Part shown: piece after piece, positions 35,626-46,525 of the stretch | Numbering within the stretch: the stretch's first letter is position 1 | Layout: every line of letters begins with the position of its first letter | Origin: Cryptomeria japonica | Lineage: Eukaryota; Streptophyta; Pinopsida; Cupressales; Cupressaceae | Length of the DNA stretch: 64,000 nt | Assembly: GCF_030272615.1 (NCBI RefSeq) | Contig: NC_081410.1 | Span: 287,679,957-287,743,956, forward strand | Direction of reading: 5' to 3' | Notes under the pieces: model-generated | The model's input: only the letters and a program-made list of their open reading frames with translations | The model's database searches: none | What the model was told of the DNA's origin: nothing | Position numbers and translations under genes: made by a program

Positions 35626-37441
35626 ATGATGAGGATAGTGCGAGATTTATCAGATGCAAAGAGAGGTCATATTGGTTTGTGTGGATTCAGATACCTATAA
35701 AAGATGCCTGATATCCATGTGAATCATGGTATGTTGATCACTTTAGTTGAGCATTTTCGTTTTGAGCATAACACCTTTCATTTATCGATTGGAGAGATGA
35801 CCATCACGCTGGAGGATATATACAAAATATTGAGGATTCTATTTGCTAGAGATAAGGTTGATTATGATTCTACTCCATGATCGGGTATTTTGGCATTGAG
35901 ATGGATATTCCATGATGATACTATTCTTGATTGCACTATTACTTTGGATGATTTGATGAGCAAGTATGGTGCACAGTACCCTCTAGCTTGCTTTTTCACT
36001 AGAATGATCAGTTATTTTGTGATGCTTGATAGAGGACAACAGGGGTTTCTATGTGGTTGGGGCAGAATGCTTGAAAGGTTGTTGACTCATCTAGTGAGAT
36101 TAGGGTGGGGATCATGCTTACTCACTCATATGTATGATGAGATGGATGAGATTGTGTATCAGGAGGGGAAGAGCATAGTAGCAGGTGTGTTAGTTTTACA
36201 GATATGGGCATGGGAGCACATCCCAGTATGCAGACCTATAGTAGGTGATTCTAGAGAGGCACACCAACCTATTGTATATTCTTATTCAGGCTATTTTACT
36301 CAACCCCACCTAGGCAAGACTGATTATTGGAGGAGGTAGTTGGATGATTTGATTGTTTTAGCATGGAGACTGTATATGAGTCTAGAGCTATGGGATGATT
36401 GGAGAGCATAGAGGAAGGATACATTTATGACTCGACCTGTCATTGGAAGATTGGTCTCTATTATTGAGTGATTTGTAGTATCTAGGGTGATGAGACAGTA
36501 TGGGAGACTGCAAAGTTTATCCTAGGAGTTCACAACATATGCTCAATATGGGGAGGAGGAGAGATGAGGATGGGCACCAAGAATATAATATGTGCTGAGC
36601 ATGCAGGAGTTAGTGGGTTTAAAACCATAGAGATGGGATTATCTAGACGATATAGCATACACAAGGGAATTGCCCCAGTATAGATATTGGATTTAGAGAC
36701 ATCCTTTTCCTTGATTTACAAATCTGGGAGAGCATGCACCACTTATAGAGGAGGTTGAGGAGGATGCACCTGCATAGGCACAGGTACCAGGTCAGGTATA
36801 GGGATAGAGAGAGGATGTACCTAGGAAGATAGGAGGTGATCCTGGTGCTAGTAGTAGTAGGGCAGTAGTGGGAGGCAGACAATTATAGAGAGGGGAGGGT
36901 GGATCCTTAGGAGCTATTGAGGTTGAGGCTGGTAGTGCTAGGGTAGTAGAGGTTGGAGGTGAGGAGGAGAGAGTAGCTCCTAGGTAGGTTAGGCAGTAGA
37001 GAGATTAGCAGGGAGGTGGAGAGGGGGATGTTGGGATAGAGTAGGTAGTACCAGATGTAGTACGATCTTTGAGGTCGAGGTTGACAGGTTTGTTGTCATA
37101 GTTGATAGTGGCGTAGACATAGATGGCAGAGCGAGATCGACAACTTGTTGAGATTAGAACTGATTGCGATCAACATCTTATAGAGGTGAGAGCAGAGCGA
37201 GATCGACATCTTGCAGAGATGAGAGTAGAGCATGATTCTCTTCAATGAGAGGTTTTGCATCAAATGAGTCGTGCAACTTATTACGTCGCAGCTTATAGTG
37301 TAGCGGTCCCAGTAGTGCAACAGTTTGTTTCGTATTCTTAGTATATGGCTCAATCTGAGGGAGCTAGGGCACCTAGATAGGACATCAGTCAGCAGGTACC
37401 ACCTCCTCCACCCGATGATGATGGAGAAGTAGAGAGCTAGA
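35626..37441 (+). pseudogene. Antisense plant mobile domain (PMD) ORF of element D
   Basis: In one plus-strand frame from the ATG at 35626 the sequence reads RDLSDAKRGHIGLCGF, then FHLSIGEMTITLEDIYKIL and a Trp-rich helical region (36000-36280), a pattern I recognise as the plant mobile domain of MAIN/MAIL-like and transposon proteins. About 25 in-frame stops interrupt it, most of them TAG; there is no obvious frameshift through the domain. The C-terminal part (37110-37250) has a heptad-like series of RDR.L.E.R repeats, a likely coiled coil, then a proline-rich tail (PPPPPDDD). It lies between integrase and 3' LTR of D but on the opposite strand, the position of extra antisense ORFs reported for Tat elements. 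The function of PMD in transposons is unknown; cellular MAIN/MAIL1 act in gene and transposon silencing. Confidence 0.7.
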
Positions 37442-38720
37442 TTTGTTATATCTCCTAGATTTTTTTATACACTGCATTTTTGTAGCCTATACAATTCTTG
37501 CTCCGATGAGACATTGTATTTGACAATTGATATCATTTGTACTCTTAGACACTGAGATTATGATGACATATACGAGATTTTGATTTGATTTAATCGTACT
37601 TGTGTTGATTGATTATGAGATGTCATTCTATATGATTGATTCTATATGTATGCATATATTTTTCAGTATGGATGAATGTAATGGAGATGAATATGGATGT
37701 TTGTTTTTTGTTTCTTTTTCATATGCAAATAAATGATGAAAATGAGTAACTAGTAATGCAAATTTTTATTTTTCTTGCAATAATATGAATGCAAATAAAA
37801 ATATAATAAAATGTATGGATCTATATAAGATGCTCATGATTGCATCTAACATCTCAATACAATACACAAGTACTCGATTGGAGAAACGATAATGAAAAAG
37901 AGACCACTTAGCTGAGAAATGATGATTGCTTCAAACTCATTCAAAATATAAAGAGATCATTGTTATCATGTTGAAATCACTTTGAAATACATAAAATCTA
38001 GAATGAATGCAACCTAAACTTAGTCACTAGATTTGGTATGCTTAATTTTCATCACTGAGCGTTTTACAAACACATAAGGCAAAAAAAGTTTCTTTCTTTT
38101 CATATGCAATATTAGTTATCTTGTCTGCAATGATCCTTGTATCATTCATATCCTTGGATAGATTACCTATGCATCTGGATTGCACATTAAATAAATTCAC
38201 TCAAAATAGACAAAGAAATGACTCCAACCTCCCTATAGCATACAAATAAGCGGAGTCGATGTATGTGTGGCGATTTCACTTTGATGTGAAGGCAATTATC
38301 ACAGACACCCAACTAATTAGATGTTTCTAGATCATCAAAATCACTCTTACAAATAGAAAACAAAGAAAAGTATTATGTCCCCAATCCTTTCTCCTCTTAG
38401 TCAAGACAGACTTCCTTGAGTTGCTTAGGGAATAATAATCGAAAATAAATTTAAAAGATGACACACAAAGAAAATTTCAATCGTATCTCAAATAGTTTAG
38501 AGATTGTTTTCAATAGTCTTGTTTTGCTTGTTTACTCAGTGATAAAACTTTGCGGTAGTTTGGAGACAAGTGACTCACTAAGAGTGGATGACCTAGCACT
38601 ACCGATAGAAATATGACTTGGTTGTTACTTCTTAGGATATGTAATTGATCAGTCGATTACCCTAAGGCTAGGACATTGATCAGTTTCAAGCCATGAGGGT
38701 TCCAAAAGAACTAGGATGTC
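37442..38720. other. Noncoding spacer of element D between the antisense ORF and pol
   Basis: AT-rich sequence without an open frame of interest or a recognised motif. Confidence 0.5.
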
Positions 38721-38830
38721 ACAAAAGCAACTAAAAGATATTTACAAGCCAAAGCAAAGATGTAGGAAAGTGGGAATGAAAATGGGAAATGCCAAATTTA
38801 CATTGATAGATGGAGCGCTTGAGTACAAGA

Positions 38831-38915
38831 GGTGCCTGTTTACCAGGTTTTTACCTGCTTGGCAAAGATCATTTCTTTTTTTTCTACCAAGGTGCCTATT
38901 TACTAGGTTTTCACC
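38831..38915. repeat. Paired direct repeats at the 3' end of element D pol
   Basis: GGTGCCTGTTTACCAGG (38831) and GGTGCCTATTTACTAGG (38891) recur with a 60-base offset, each followed by TTTTTACC or TTTTCACC, separated by a pyrimidine tract. On the minus strand these are GGTAAAAACC and GGTGAAAACC boxes just downstream of integrase. Confidence 0.65.
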
Positions 38916-39059
38916 AAGGCATTTTCTCTTCTTTTTTTTTCAATTTTTTTTTTCTTTTGCAGGACTTTATAGCTTTACAGGTTGCTGGAGAGAAGAATAC
39001 TAAGAGAAGAATTTCTTTAAGTGGATGGTGTTGATCGGTTCATGAATTTGTCCACCTTT

Positions 39060-40376
39060 TGATGTTGAGAGTTGATAAGCACCAGAGCCAAAGACTGCAA
39101 TAACAATGTAGGGACCCATCTAGTTGGGTTCAAACTTCCCTTTGTTGTCTCAAAACTGTTGATTTTAGGATTTTCTCTTAAAATGAGGTCACCAACCTGA
39201 AAATCTCTTTGTCAAAATTTATTGTTATAACCTTTAGAAATTCTCTTTTGGTAGGCTCTCAGATGATTAAATGCCACTTGCCAATGTTCGTCCAACAACT
39301 CAAGTTCTTGCAATCTAGATATTTTGTAGTCTTCATCAGTAACAAGACCTTGCAAAGAAACTCTCAAAAAAGGTGTTTCCACCTCAACAAGCAAGACTGC
39401 TCTGGATCCATACACCAAAGAAAAAGATGTAGCTCAAGTAGGTGTTCTGATACTTGTTCTATAATCTCATACTGCAGGATTGAGCTACAGATGCCAATCC
39501 TTTCCAGATTTATTTACTATTCTGTGTAAGATAGTCATCAAAAATTTTTTAGATGCTTTAGCTTGTCCATTACCTTGAGGGTGGTATATGGATGACTAGT
39601 TTTGTTTGATTTTGAACTTTTCATAGAGCTCATCTAGATCTTTGTTTTTGAATTGCCCTCCATTTTCAGTCACAATTGAAGAAGGTATCCCATAATTGCA
39701 GATGATATAGTTAAGGATGAACAAAGCTACTTGTTTACCAGTTGCTTTGATTAGCAAAACCACTTAGTGAAGTACTCAGTGGCAGTTATGATAAACTTGT
39801 ATCCATTAGATGATGCAAGATAGATTTGCCCAATGAGGTCAAATGCCCATTGCTGAAAAAGGCCAATGTGTGATGAAAGGTATTATATCCCTTACTGGAG
39901 CATGTATGAGATTTCCATGTAGTTGACACTTTTCACAAGTTTTAGCAAATTTAATAGCATCTTTTTCCATATCTAGCTAGTAGTAGCCAATCCTTAGCAG
40001 TTTTTTGAGCTAAAGTTAGACCATTTGAATGAGATGAACAAATACCTTCATGCACTTCAGATAATGCATGTTGGGACTCTTCAGTTTCTAGACACCTAAG
40101 CAAAGTACTATCCAAACCTCACCTATATAGATTGTTAGTGATGATGACATATCATGAAGCATTTCAGATTAGGTTCCTTTCCTCATTACGGGTAAGATTA
40201 ACTTGAATAATTTGGTCACACAAGTAAGAGTAAATGTGGCTATAGAAAGATGAGTCATGTCCAATAATAGAACAAACCATCTGGGACTTAGGGGAATCAT
40301 AAGCAGGATAATGTAACTCTTCCACTAGGAATTCATAGCAGAACTCAGATTCTGGTAGTTGTTGTATAGATGCCAA
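39060..40376 (-). pseudogene. Integrase of element D
   Basis: The minus-strand frame opens with a linker after the second RNase H (40376-40164). A zinc-finger region with CEKCQ-like spacing lies near 39950-39930, and the core with AFDLIGQIY at about 39840. The next catalytic segment reads VTENGGQF, where an Asp is expected in place of the Glu, and the GQAKA segment has Lys where the catalytic Glu is expected. A C-terminal region (39418-39212) resembles the LRAYQKR/GYNNKF part of gypsy integrases. Multiple stops and frame changes are present. The enzyme would insert element cDNA; two changed catalytic positions and the stops make it inactive. Confidence 0.75.
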
Positions 40377-40418
40377 GGTATCCTTAGCATCTACTGCTTT
40401 GTTTGCTGATCTAGGAAT

Positions 40419-40736
40419 CTACTGAAATGATACAAAGGTAAAGTATTTCTTGAGGTCATCAACCATACTTTTATAGGGCATCGGTTTCTCATCACGAGTT
40501 TGATATACATCATTGATTTGGTTGATGATCAGTTGAGAGTCTACATAGATGTGTAACTCAACAACCTTCCATTCAGTAGCTAGCTTGATTCCATTTACCA
40601 AAGCTTCATATTCTATAATATTGTTTGTGCATGGAAAGAGAATTTTATAAGCCTTTGGGATTAAATATCTTTGAGGAGTGATAAAAATTATTCCAGCACC
40701 AGAACCTTGTTGAGTGAAAGACCCATCAAAGAACAT
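40419..40736 (-). pseudogene. Second (archaeal-type) RNase H of element D
   Basis: A compact domain starting MFFDGSFTQQGSGAGI, with EYEAL and YVDSQLIINQI, gives the Asp-Glu-Asp catalytic set in order and intact. A second RNase H after the classical one is diagnostic for the Tat lineage of plant gypsy elements. It would help remove the RNA template during cDNA synthesis. The frame is open for the domain, but a TAG near 40419 ends it before integrase. Confidence 0.8.
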
Positions 40737-40841
40737 TTTCCAGGATCACTGAGTAAGGTGCATGATGGATTCATTCAGAAATTCTATGTGCAAATGTTGA
40801 TTGTCTTTAAGCAGAGCATCAACAAGTTGATCTGCAATGAC

Positions 40842-41258
40842 CTATCCTTTGATAGCTTTGTGTTCTATATATTCAATATCAAATTCTGTAAGAACCATGA
40901 CCCATTTAGCTAATCTTCCTCTAAGTGTTGCTTTGATAAGAAGGTATTTGAGTGGATCAATCTTAGCCACCAGCTTGATAGAATGTGCTAGCTTGTAGTG
41001 TCTTAATTTCTGTGATGCAAAGAGTAATGCCAAACAAGCTTTCTTTATGATAGTATAGTTCATCTTATAGGACACCAAGGTCTTACTGATATAATATATA
41101 GCTCTTTCTCTTTTATTCTCATCCTGTTGTGCCAAAAGTGCCCCCAGTGATGTATCGGTAGCTAATATGTAGAGAATCAATGGCTTGCCTTGAATTGTAG
41201 ACATCAATATTGGTGGATTAGAAAGATATTCCTTGATTTTCTTTAAAATATTGTTCAC
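40842..41258 (-). pseudogene. Classical RNase H of element D
   Basis: It follows RT after a frame change near 41250. PLILYILATDTSLGALLAQ carries the first Asp, and RERAIYYISKTL and KLRHYKLAHSIKLV are conserved. The catalytic Glu position reads Lys in TIIKKACLAL. The domain is the RT-linked RNase H common to all gypsy elements. Confidence 0.75.
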
Positions 41259-41261
41259 AAT

Positions 41262-42080
41262 ATTTATCCCAGTTGTATGTAACTCCTTTTCGGAATGCTT
41301 TTGTGAATGGTTGAGCCTTATCTGCTAGTTGAGAAATAAAGTGTCTTATTGATTGGAGTTGCCCTTGTAAACTTTTCATTTGACTAACATTCTTTGGAGG
41401 TGGCATTTCCATGATAGCCTTAAGTTTTTCTGGATCCACTTCTATTTCTTTTGTTGAAACAATATATCCTAGGAGCTTACCAGATGTAACCCCAAATGCA
41501 CATTTCTTAGGATTTAATCTGAGTTTGAATTTTTCCATCCTATCTAATATTGGACCTAGTTCTGATATATGTGTTGATATTTTCATAGATTTAAATAGAG
41601 TATCATCAACATAATCCTTCATGTTTTTGTGCATCATATCATGAAATTTTTTTGTTACAACTCTTTGATAAGTAGTGCCTACATTTTTAAAACCGAAGGG
41701 CATTACATTCTAGCATAAGGTTTCACATGCACAGGTGAATGCTATTTTTTCTTGATCCTTAGGTGCAATTTTGATCTGATTTTATCCAGAAAAATCATCC
41801 ATTAAAGAGTACATTTCATAGTCATCAGTCATGTCCACGATCATGTCTATGTTGGGTAGTGGAAAATCATCTATTATACAAGCTTTGTTTAAATCTCTGA
41901 AATCTATGCAAACACGTATTGATTTGTCAAGTTTGGCAACAGGTAGAATATTAGATATCCATTTGGCATAATCAATTGCTTTGATGAATCCAACTTTTAG
42001 TAATTTTTCTAGCTCAGCCTTAACAAGTAATGCAACATGAGGATGCATTTTTCAGAGTTTTTACTTAATAGGTTTAACTC
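41262..42080 (-). pseudogene. Reverse transcriptase of element D
   Basis: A minus-strand frame from about 42080 reads LLKVGFIKAIDYAKWISN, then VCIDFRDLNKA, MDDFSG, MPFGFKNVGTTYQR and the catalytic YVDD (about 41600-41612), followed by GYIVSTKEIEVDPEKL and the thumb. Two stops lie near 41780 and 41710, with no frameshift inside RT. It converts element RNA to cDNA in an active element. The catalytic box is intact although the frame is not. Confidence 0.85.
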
Positions 42081-42919
42081 TAGGAGTGATAGAGAGATGA
42101 TTCATTATGATGTCAAGATCCAGACCTGGCATATCAGCATATGTTCATGCAAAAGATCTTCTTTTCCATGAAGAAATCAACAAATTTTTTTAGTTCTTCG
42201 GCTGACAAGGATTGAGCTACATGCATGGTGTGCTAAGATTCTTCTGTACTAATGTTTACTAGCTGTGTAGGTTCAATTAGCACTGATGATCACTCTTGAA
42301 AGTGATCAGGAAAAATGTCAAGTATCTCACCTTCAGGCACCTCAAAGAGGTTTTCACCATTAGGTACATCCTTTATTTTTACTATTTTTTATTTTGACAC
42401 CCCCATAGTGTGGTTTTCACCATCAGAATATTTTTTTTATTTTTTATTTATTTTTATGACTAAGATACTTGACTTTTGTTGCTGTCATGTTCTCACTTTT
42501 TTCACTGATGAAAGAGTCCATTTGTTCAACTACATTAATATAACATGCTAATGTATAGACATTCACAAAGGTAGGTATATTCAAAGGTTGATCTTGGAGA
42601 GTACAATCAATAAGCTCAGGATGTACCAAGGATAAAGATTTAATAGGTTCAAGGGAATTCACAGTATTATCATCACAACCTTGGACTGACAAGTCAAGTT
42701 CTAGAAGACTACCTTATGTAAGCATCTCGAGACCAGGAAGAGTTTGAACATGATTATCGAAGTATACGTTAGTATTTATGGAACCTAACCCAATAGACCT
42801 ACCACTAGCACCGCCTCTACTTTGAACTGGACTACATATCATGGTTCGATGGTAATAGTTTGAACAAATAGAGTTTTGACATTCATGATAAAGTAGTCAT
42901 AGTTTGGTGTCGAGTAGGT
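42081..42919 (-). pseudogene. Linker between protease region and RT of element D, left of element E
   Basis: A minus-strand continuation of the D polyprotein with scattered stops. It resumes at 42919 exactly where the right part stops at 52097, once the 5-bp target duplication of E is discounted. An open stretch at 42444-42692 lies in this linker. No enzymatic domain is recognised. Confidence 0.55.
42915..42919. repeat. Left target-site duplication of element E
   Basis: TAGGT directly precedes the LTR start TGTTGG; the same five bases follow the LTR end at 52097-52101. Confidence 0.85.
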
Positions 42920-43564
42920 TGTTGGAACCCTAAAATTTTCAAATTTTAGAGTTCCAGATTTATGCCAAAAAACAAATTTCTATGCTCAATCATGTGTAAC
43001 ATCTATAATCAAGTAAGTTTGTTCAATTCTAACTTGTAGAGACTAGGTCTGATGCATCCATCAAGAGGTCAGCTTGAGGTATGTATATCTTTCACAAATT
43101 ATGGAAGCAAGCCAGGTATACCTTTTCGAACCATAATTCTTTTTCATCTCAACACTTTAGGTCAGATTAACTATTCCTTTGTATTTCATGTATATCTAAA
43201 GACCTATATTTTGAATTTTGGATTCATATGAGATTATTTGATATGTTTTCTAAAGGCAAATCTAAATTCAAATCTTTTCAGTTGAATGTTATCAAATCAT
43301 TTTGTAGGAGGATAACTGAAGAAAATGGAGTTGTCCAAAAGATCAAATGCCTCATGAATGGCATTGCCAGTCCTCCGAGCCTGTGTAGATGGAGCAATAG
43401 ACCAGACATTATAAGCATCCAAGCAAACACAGTTTCTAGGGGTCGCATGGATGCAGACTAGGCTCAATTTTTTTCAAACAAAGGCTTAGGCGTAGAACAT
43501 ATGCAACAACAAGGGAGGCATAATACCATTTATCCCACATTAGCTGTGTAGAGGGAGTTTTATA

Positions 43565-43576
43565 TATTTAAATATA
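43565..43576 (+). promoter_or_regulatory. TATA-like stretch in the 5' LTR of element E
   Basis: An AT-only run containing TATTTAAATATA (starting about 43565) is followed by a GC-richer segment. It also occurs in the 3' LTR near 49340-49351. A promoter role is only inferred. Confidence 0.3.
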
Positions 43577-43743
43577 AGGCCACATGTATATTTAGTGTCA
43601 AGTGTTGGAAGGCTTCTGGAAAGTGCTAGCTTAGCGTTGGAGGGCCCCCCGCATGTGCGCACATCTCAAAGCACCCAAATTTTATAGTAGAAGGACAAAT
43701 TAAAGATCACACAATTTGAGAAGATTGGATGGTGATCCCAGAA

Positions 43744-44646
43744 GATCTGACGGTTGTCGCTATACCACAAGATAGAGATGCACGCTGGTTTATCCCCGTG
43801 ACTTGGTGACAAAGCACGTGTGAAAAAGGGGAGGTTAATGAGCATGCAAGTTCAAGATTGATCCAACGATGGTTGCTATACCGTGATAAGAAGTTGCATG
43901 ACCTATATCCCCTGTGACATAGCGACTGCCAAGGTGGCAGATGAGGTGTCATCCCAGTGGATCTACAAGTGAATCAGGATGTGCCACATGGTGGAGCGCA
44001 GAAGAACAACCCAGGTCCAGTGGCGGATGAAGTGGCAAAGCTGATGGCATCCAGTGGCAGTCGAAGTGGTGCCCAAGTGGCATTCACATTGTATATCCAA
44101 GTGGTAGGTAGGTGGATCTGTGGGTGAACCAAAGGGTGACATGAGGCACAGATAGATAAAGAGAAGAGAGAGTTGCTCGAGCAAGGTTAAAATCTGAGCA
44201 GATAAGGAAGATCAGATGGTCGGCTGAGTCGATCCAATGGTGGTTGCTATACCATGATCAGAAGATGTACGATGTTTATTCACCATGACATAATGACCAA
44301 GTGGTGGGGTCTGCTAAGGAAGTAGTTCGGAGGAGGTAACATGCGAGCAGGTTGGAAAAGATCTAATGACTATCATTGATCTGCTATGCAGAGATGTACA
44401 ATGAATATCCATCATGGCTAGGCAACAAGGGAGAGCTTCATTCCAACGATTAGTGAGGTCATGCTAAGGTGGCAGGATAGAGACCCAGGACCCAATCTAG
44501 AGGTGACACGTGGTGGGTTTGATAGATGAGGTGAGTGGCCCAGGTGTGATAACAATCGTGCAAGTTGAAAGACATCCAACGGCTGTCATTATTCTGCTGT
44601 GGAAAGTTGCACGATCAATACCTATCGTGGATCAATGACAAAGAGG
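43744..44646 (+). repeat. Five degenerate ~70-bp modules in the 5' LTR of element E
   Basis: Modules lie at about 43744-43814, 43860-43926, 44231-44300, 44360-44430 and 44571-44646. Each follows the plan: GATC(C/T)AA(C/T)GG, a TTGCTATACC-like core, an AGA(T/A)G(T/C)AC(G/A)A box, ATATCC or a variant, then GTGAC or GGCAACAA. Spacers carry repeated CAAGTGG and GGTGGGT words. Homologous modules are in the 3' LTR at about 49516-50425. Confidence 0.7.
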
Positions 44647-46313
44647 AAACAAAGTGAAAAGGTGGGTCTGACGGTGCTGAGGTGGTAGACCGGTAGTGAT
44701 GAGCTGGTAGTCAAGTGGCATGTCATCAAGTATGACATATTGAACAAACCTAGGCTATGATGGATCTCTAAAAGGACTCACCGAAAGTAGCAAATTCATC
44801 GACATGAATTTCATCAAAGAAATTAGAAGCGGTCCCATCAAAAATAAAAGGTATTGATGAAACTATAGGATCGATAGGACATGAGGACAACTCGATGAGG
44901 GAGGAAGTTTGGCCGAAAGAATAATAAAAGGGAAGTATTTCTTATTGTATCACACTACCTTATCTATTATTTAAATGTGTGTTAAAGATGAAATTTATGT
45001 ATATCTATCCTAAATAAGTGCTTTGAATATATATTTTAGGATAAAACATTATTTTATATAAATGGATGTTATGTTCGCAAAATTATTTTCTTAAAGATGG
45101 AAATACTTTGATTTAAATAAATTATTTTAAACAAGTATAAGGAAATATAGAGATTATTGACTTCCAAACTAAAATCTAAGGTTGAATGTGTTTAATTTTC
45201 AAATCAAGGAATTTGATTGGCTTATTTTATGTGCAGGAGATAATGAGAAGATGATGGATATTTCTTGAGGAATTTTATCAAGGCGGAGAATAAAAGACAC
45301 ATGATTTAAGTATCATTTTTAAGGATTCTTATTTCTAATTATTTATTAAACCAAAGGGTGTGTCCTTTGGAAGGAAACTGTTTGTAACTCCCTTCTGTGT
45401 ATGAAAGGGTGTGTCCTTTCATATGTGCCTTTTGATTGAGATACTTAGAGGGGGTCATTCTTTTTTGTAAAATGGGGGGGAGAGTCATAAGGATAGGAAA
45501 TACTGATGTAAGGATTGAATATCATTTTGTATTAGAGAAGTCTATAAGAAGAAGAAGTATCATTTTGTGCAAGCAATTTGTAATGGAGTATCTGCAAGTG
45601 CAGCTTATGTATGCAATTATTTCCTTAAGCTTAATATACAAGGTTCTCTATTTCTTTTTCCAAATATTGTGTACACTTTTGTGTTGATGATTATCTTTGT
45701 CCTCTTGATAAATCTGTTTATAGATTTGGTATGATGTGAATCACATGCCATTGCATTAAGTGAAAGATTGAGTTCTTATTGTTTGTGTAACGCATACTAA
45801 ACCTTCATAGTTGATGAGAAATTGTCTCTTGAGTTGATAAGATCTTTTGTCCATAAAGTGTCATATATATCCCTGGATAGAGGCACTGGTCTGTTATTGA
45901 TCTTTTAAGATTTTGATCTGTATGCATTCAAGGTCCTTGATAGAGAAACGTTATTCCCAAATCCTATATGAACTGGTCTATGCAGATTTCATTTAAGTCC
46001 TTGAAGCAATCTCATTTTCAGTATACATTCACAATCATTTCTTTCAAACCATTGATTTAAAGCACACAATAAATCATAGTTGCAGAACAATAATTTTCCA
46101 GTTGTGTAAACTTGCTAAAAGGTTTAAATCCACTATAAATAACCTCTTTTGTGCTTGAGAGGAAGAGGTATACCCACCTAGGTTTAGTGGAGCCTAAAGT
46201 GCAGAGGGATTTGGTCTTTGACCATCCCTATTCATTGGCCAAGGCCGATTGGACTACTTGAGGATTTGGCAAGTCTTTTGGTTTTCCAATCTGTGGTTTT
46301 GGGAACCAACAGA

Positions 46314-46332
46314 TTGGTGACTCTACTGGGGA
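46314..46332 (+). other. Primer binding site of element E
   Basis: TTGGTGACTCTACTGGGGA lies two bases after the LTR end. It resembles the TGGCGACTC...CTGGGGA type of site used by Tat/Ogre-type gypsy elements. Similar sequence recurs at 46468-46487 (TTGGTGGCTCTACTAGGGGA) and partly near 46431-46446, so the site has been duplicated in the leader. Confidence 0.65.
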
Positions 46333-46525
46333 GTTGTTACAAAAAGTATTCAGAATTTTTAGTGAGCTTGTTTCAGATTCCACTGGAGGAAGAAGCCTGA
46401 AAAGTAAATAAAAGTATTATTCCTCTTAGGAGGTGGCGGATCTACCTAATAAGAATTTTTATTTCAATTGGTGGCTCTACTAGGGGAAGAGACCCAGAGG
46501 GAGATGAAAATTTTCCTTTTTGAAA

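Larger units (their letters stand above)
42920..46311 (+). repeat. 5' LTR of element E
   Basis: Starts TGTTGGAACCC and ends GGGAACCAACA, so the ends carry an extended inverted repeat (TGTTGG / CCAACA). It matches 48702-52096 along its length. It contains five degenerate modules (43744-44646) and a TATA-like stretch near 43560. Downstream (44940-46310) it is AT-rich. Confidence 0.9.

Noticed and set aside
43228-43461. Plus-strand frame in the 5' LTR of element E
   Set aside because: The matching position in the 3' LTR does not preserve the frame, so it is chance.
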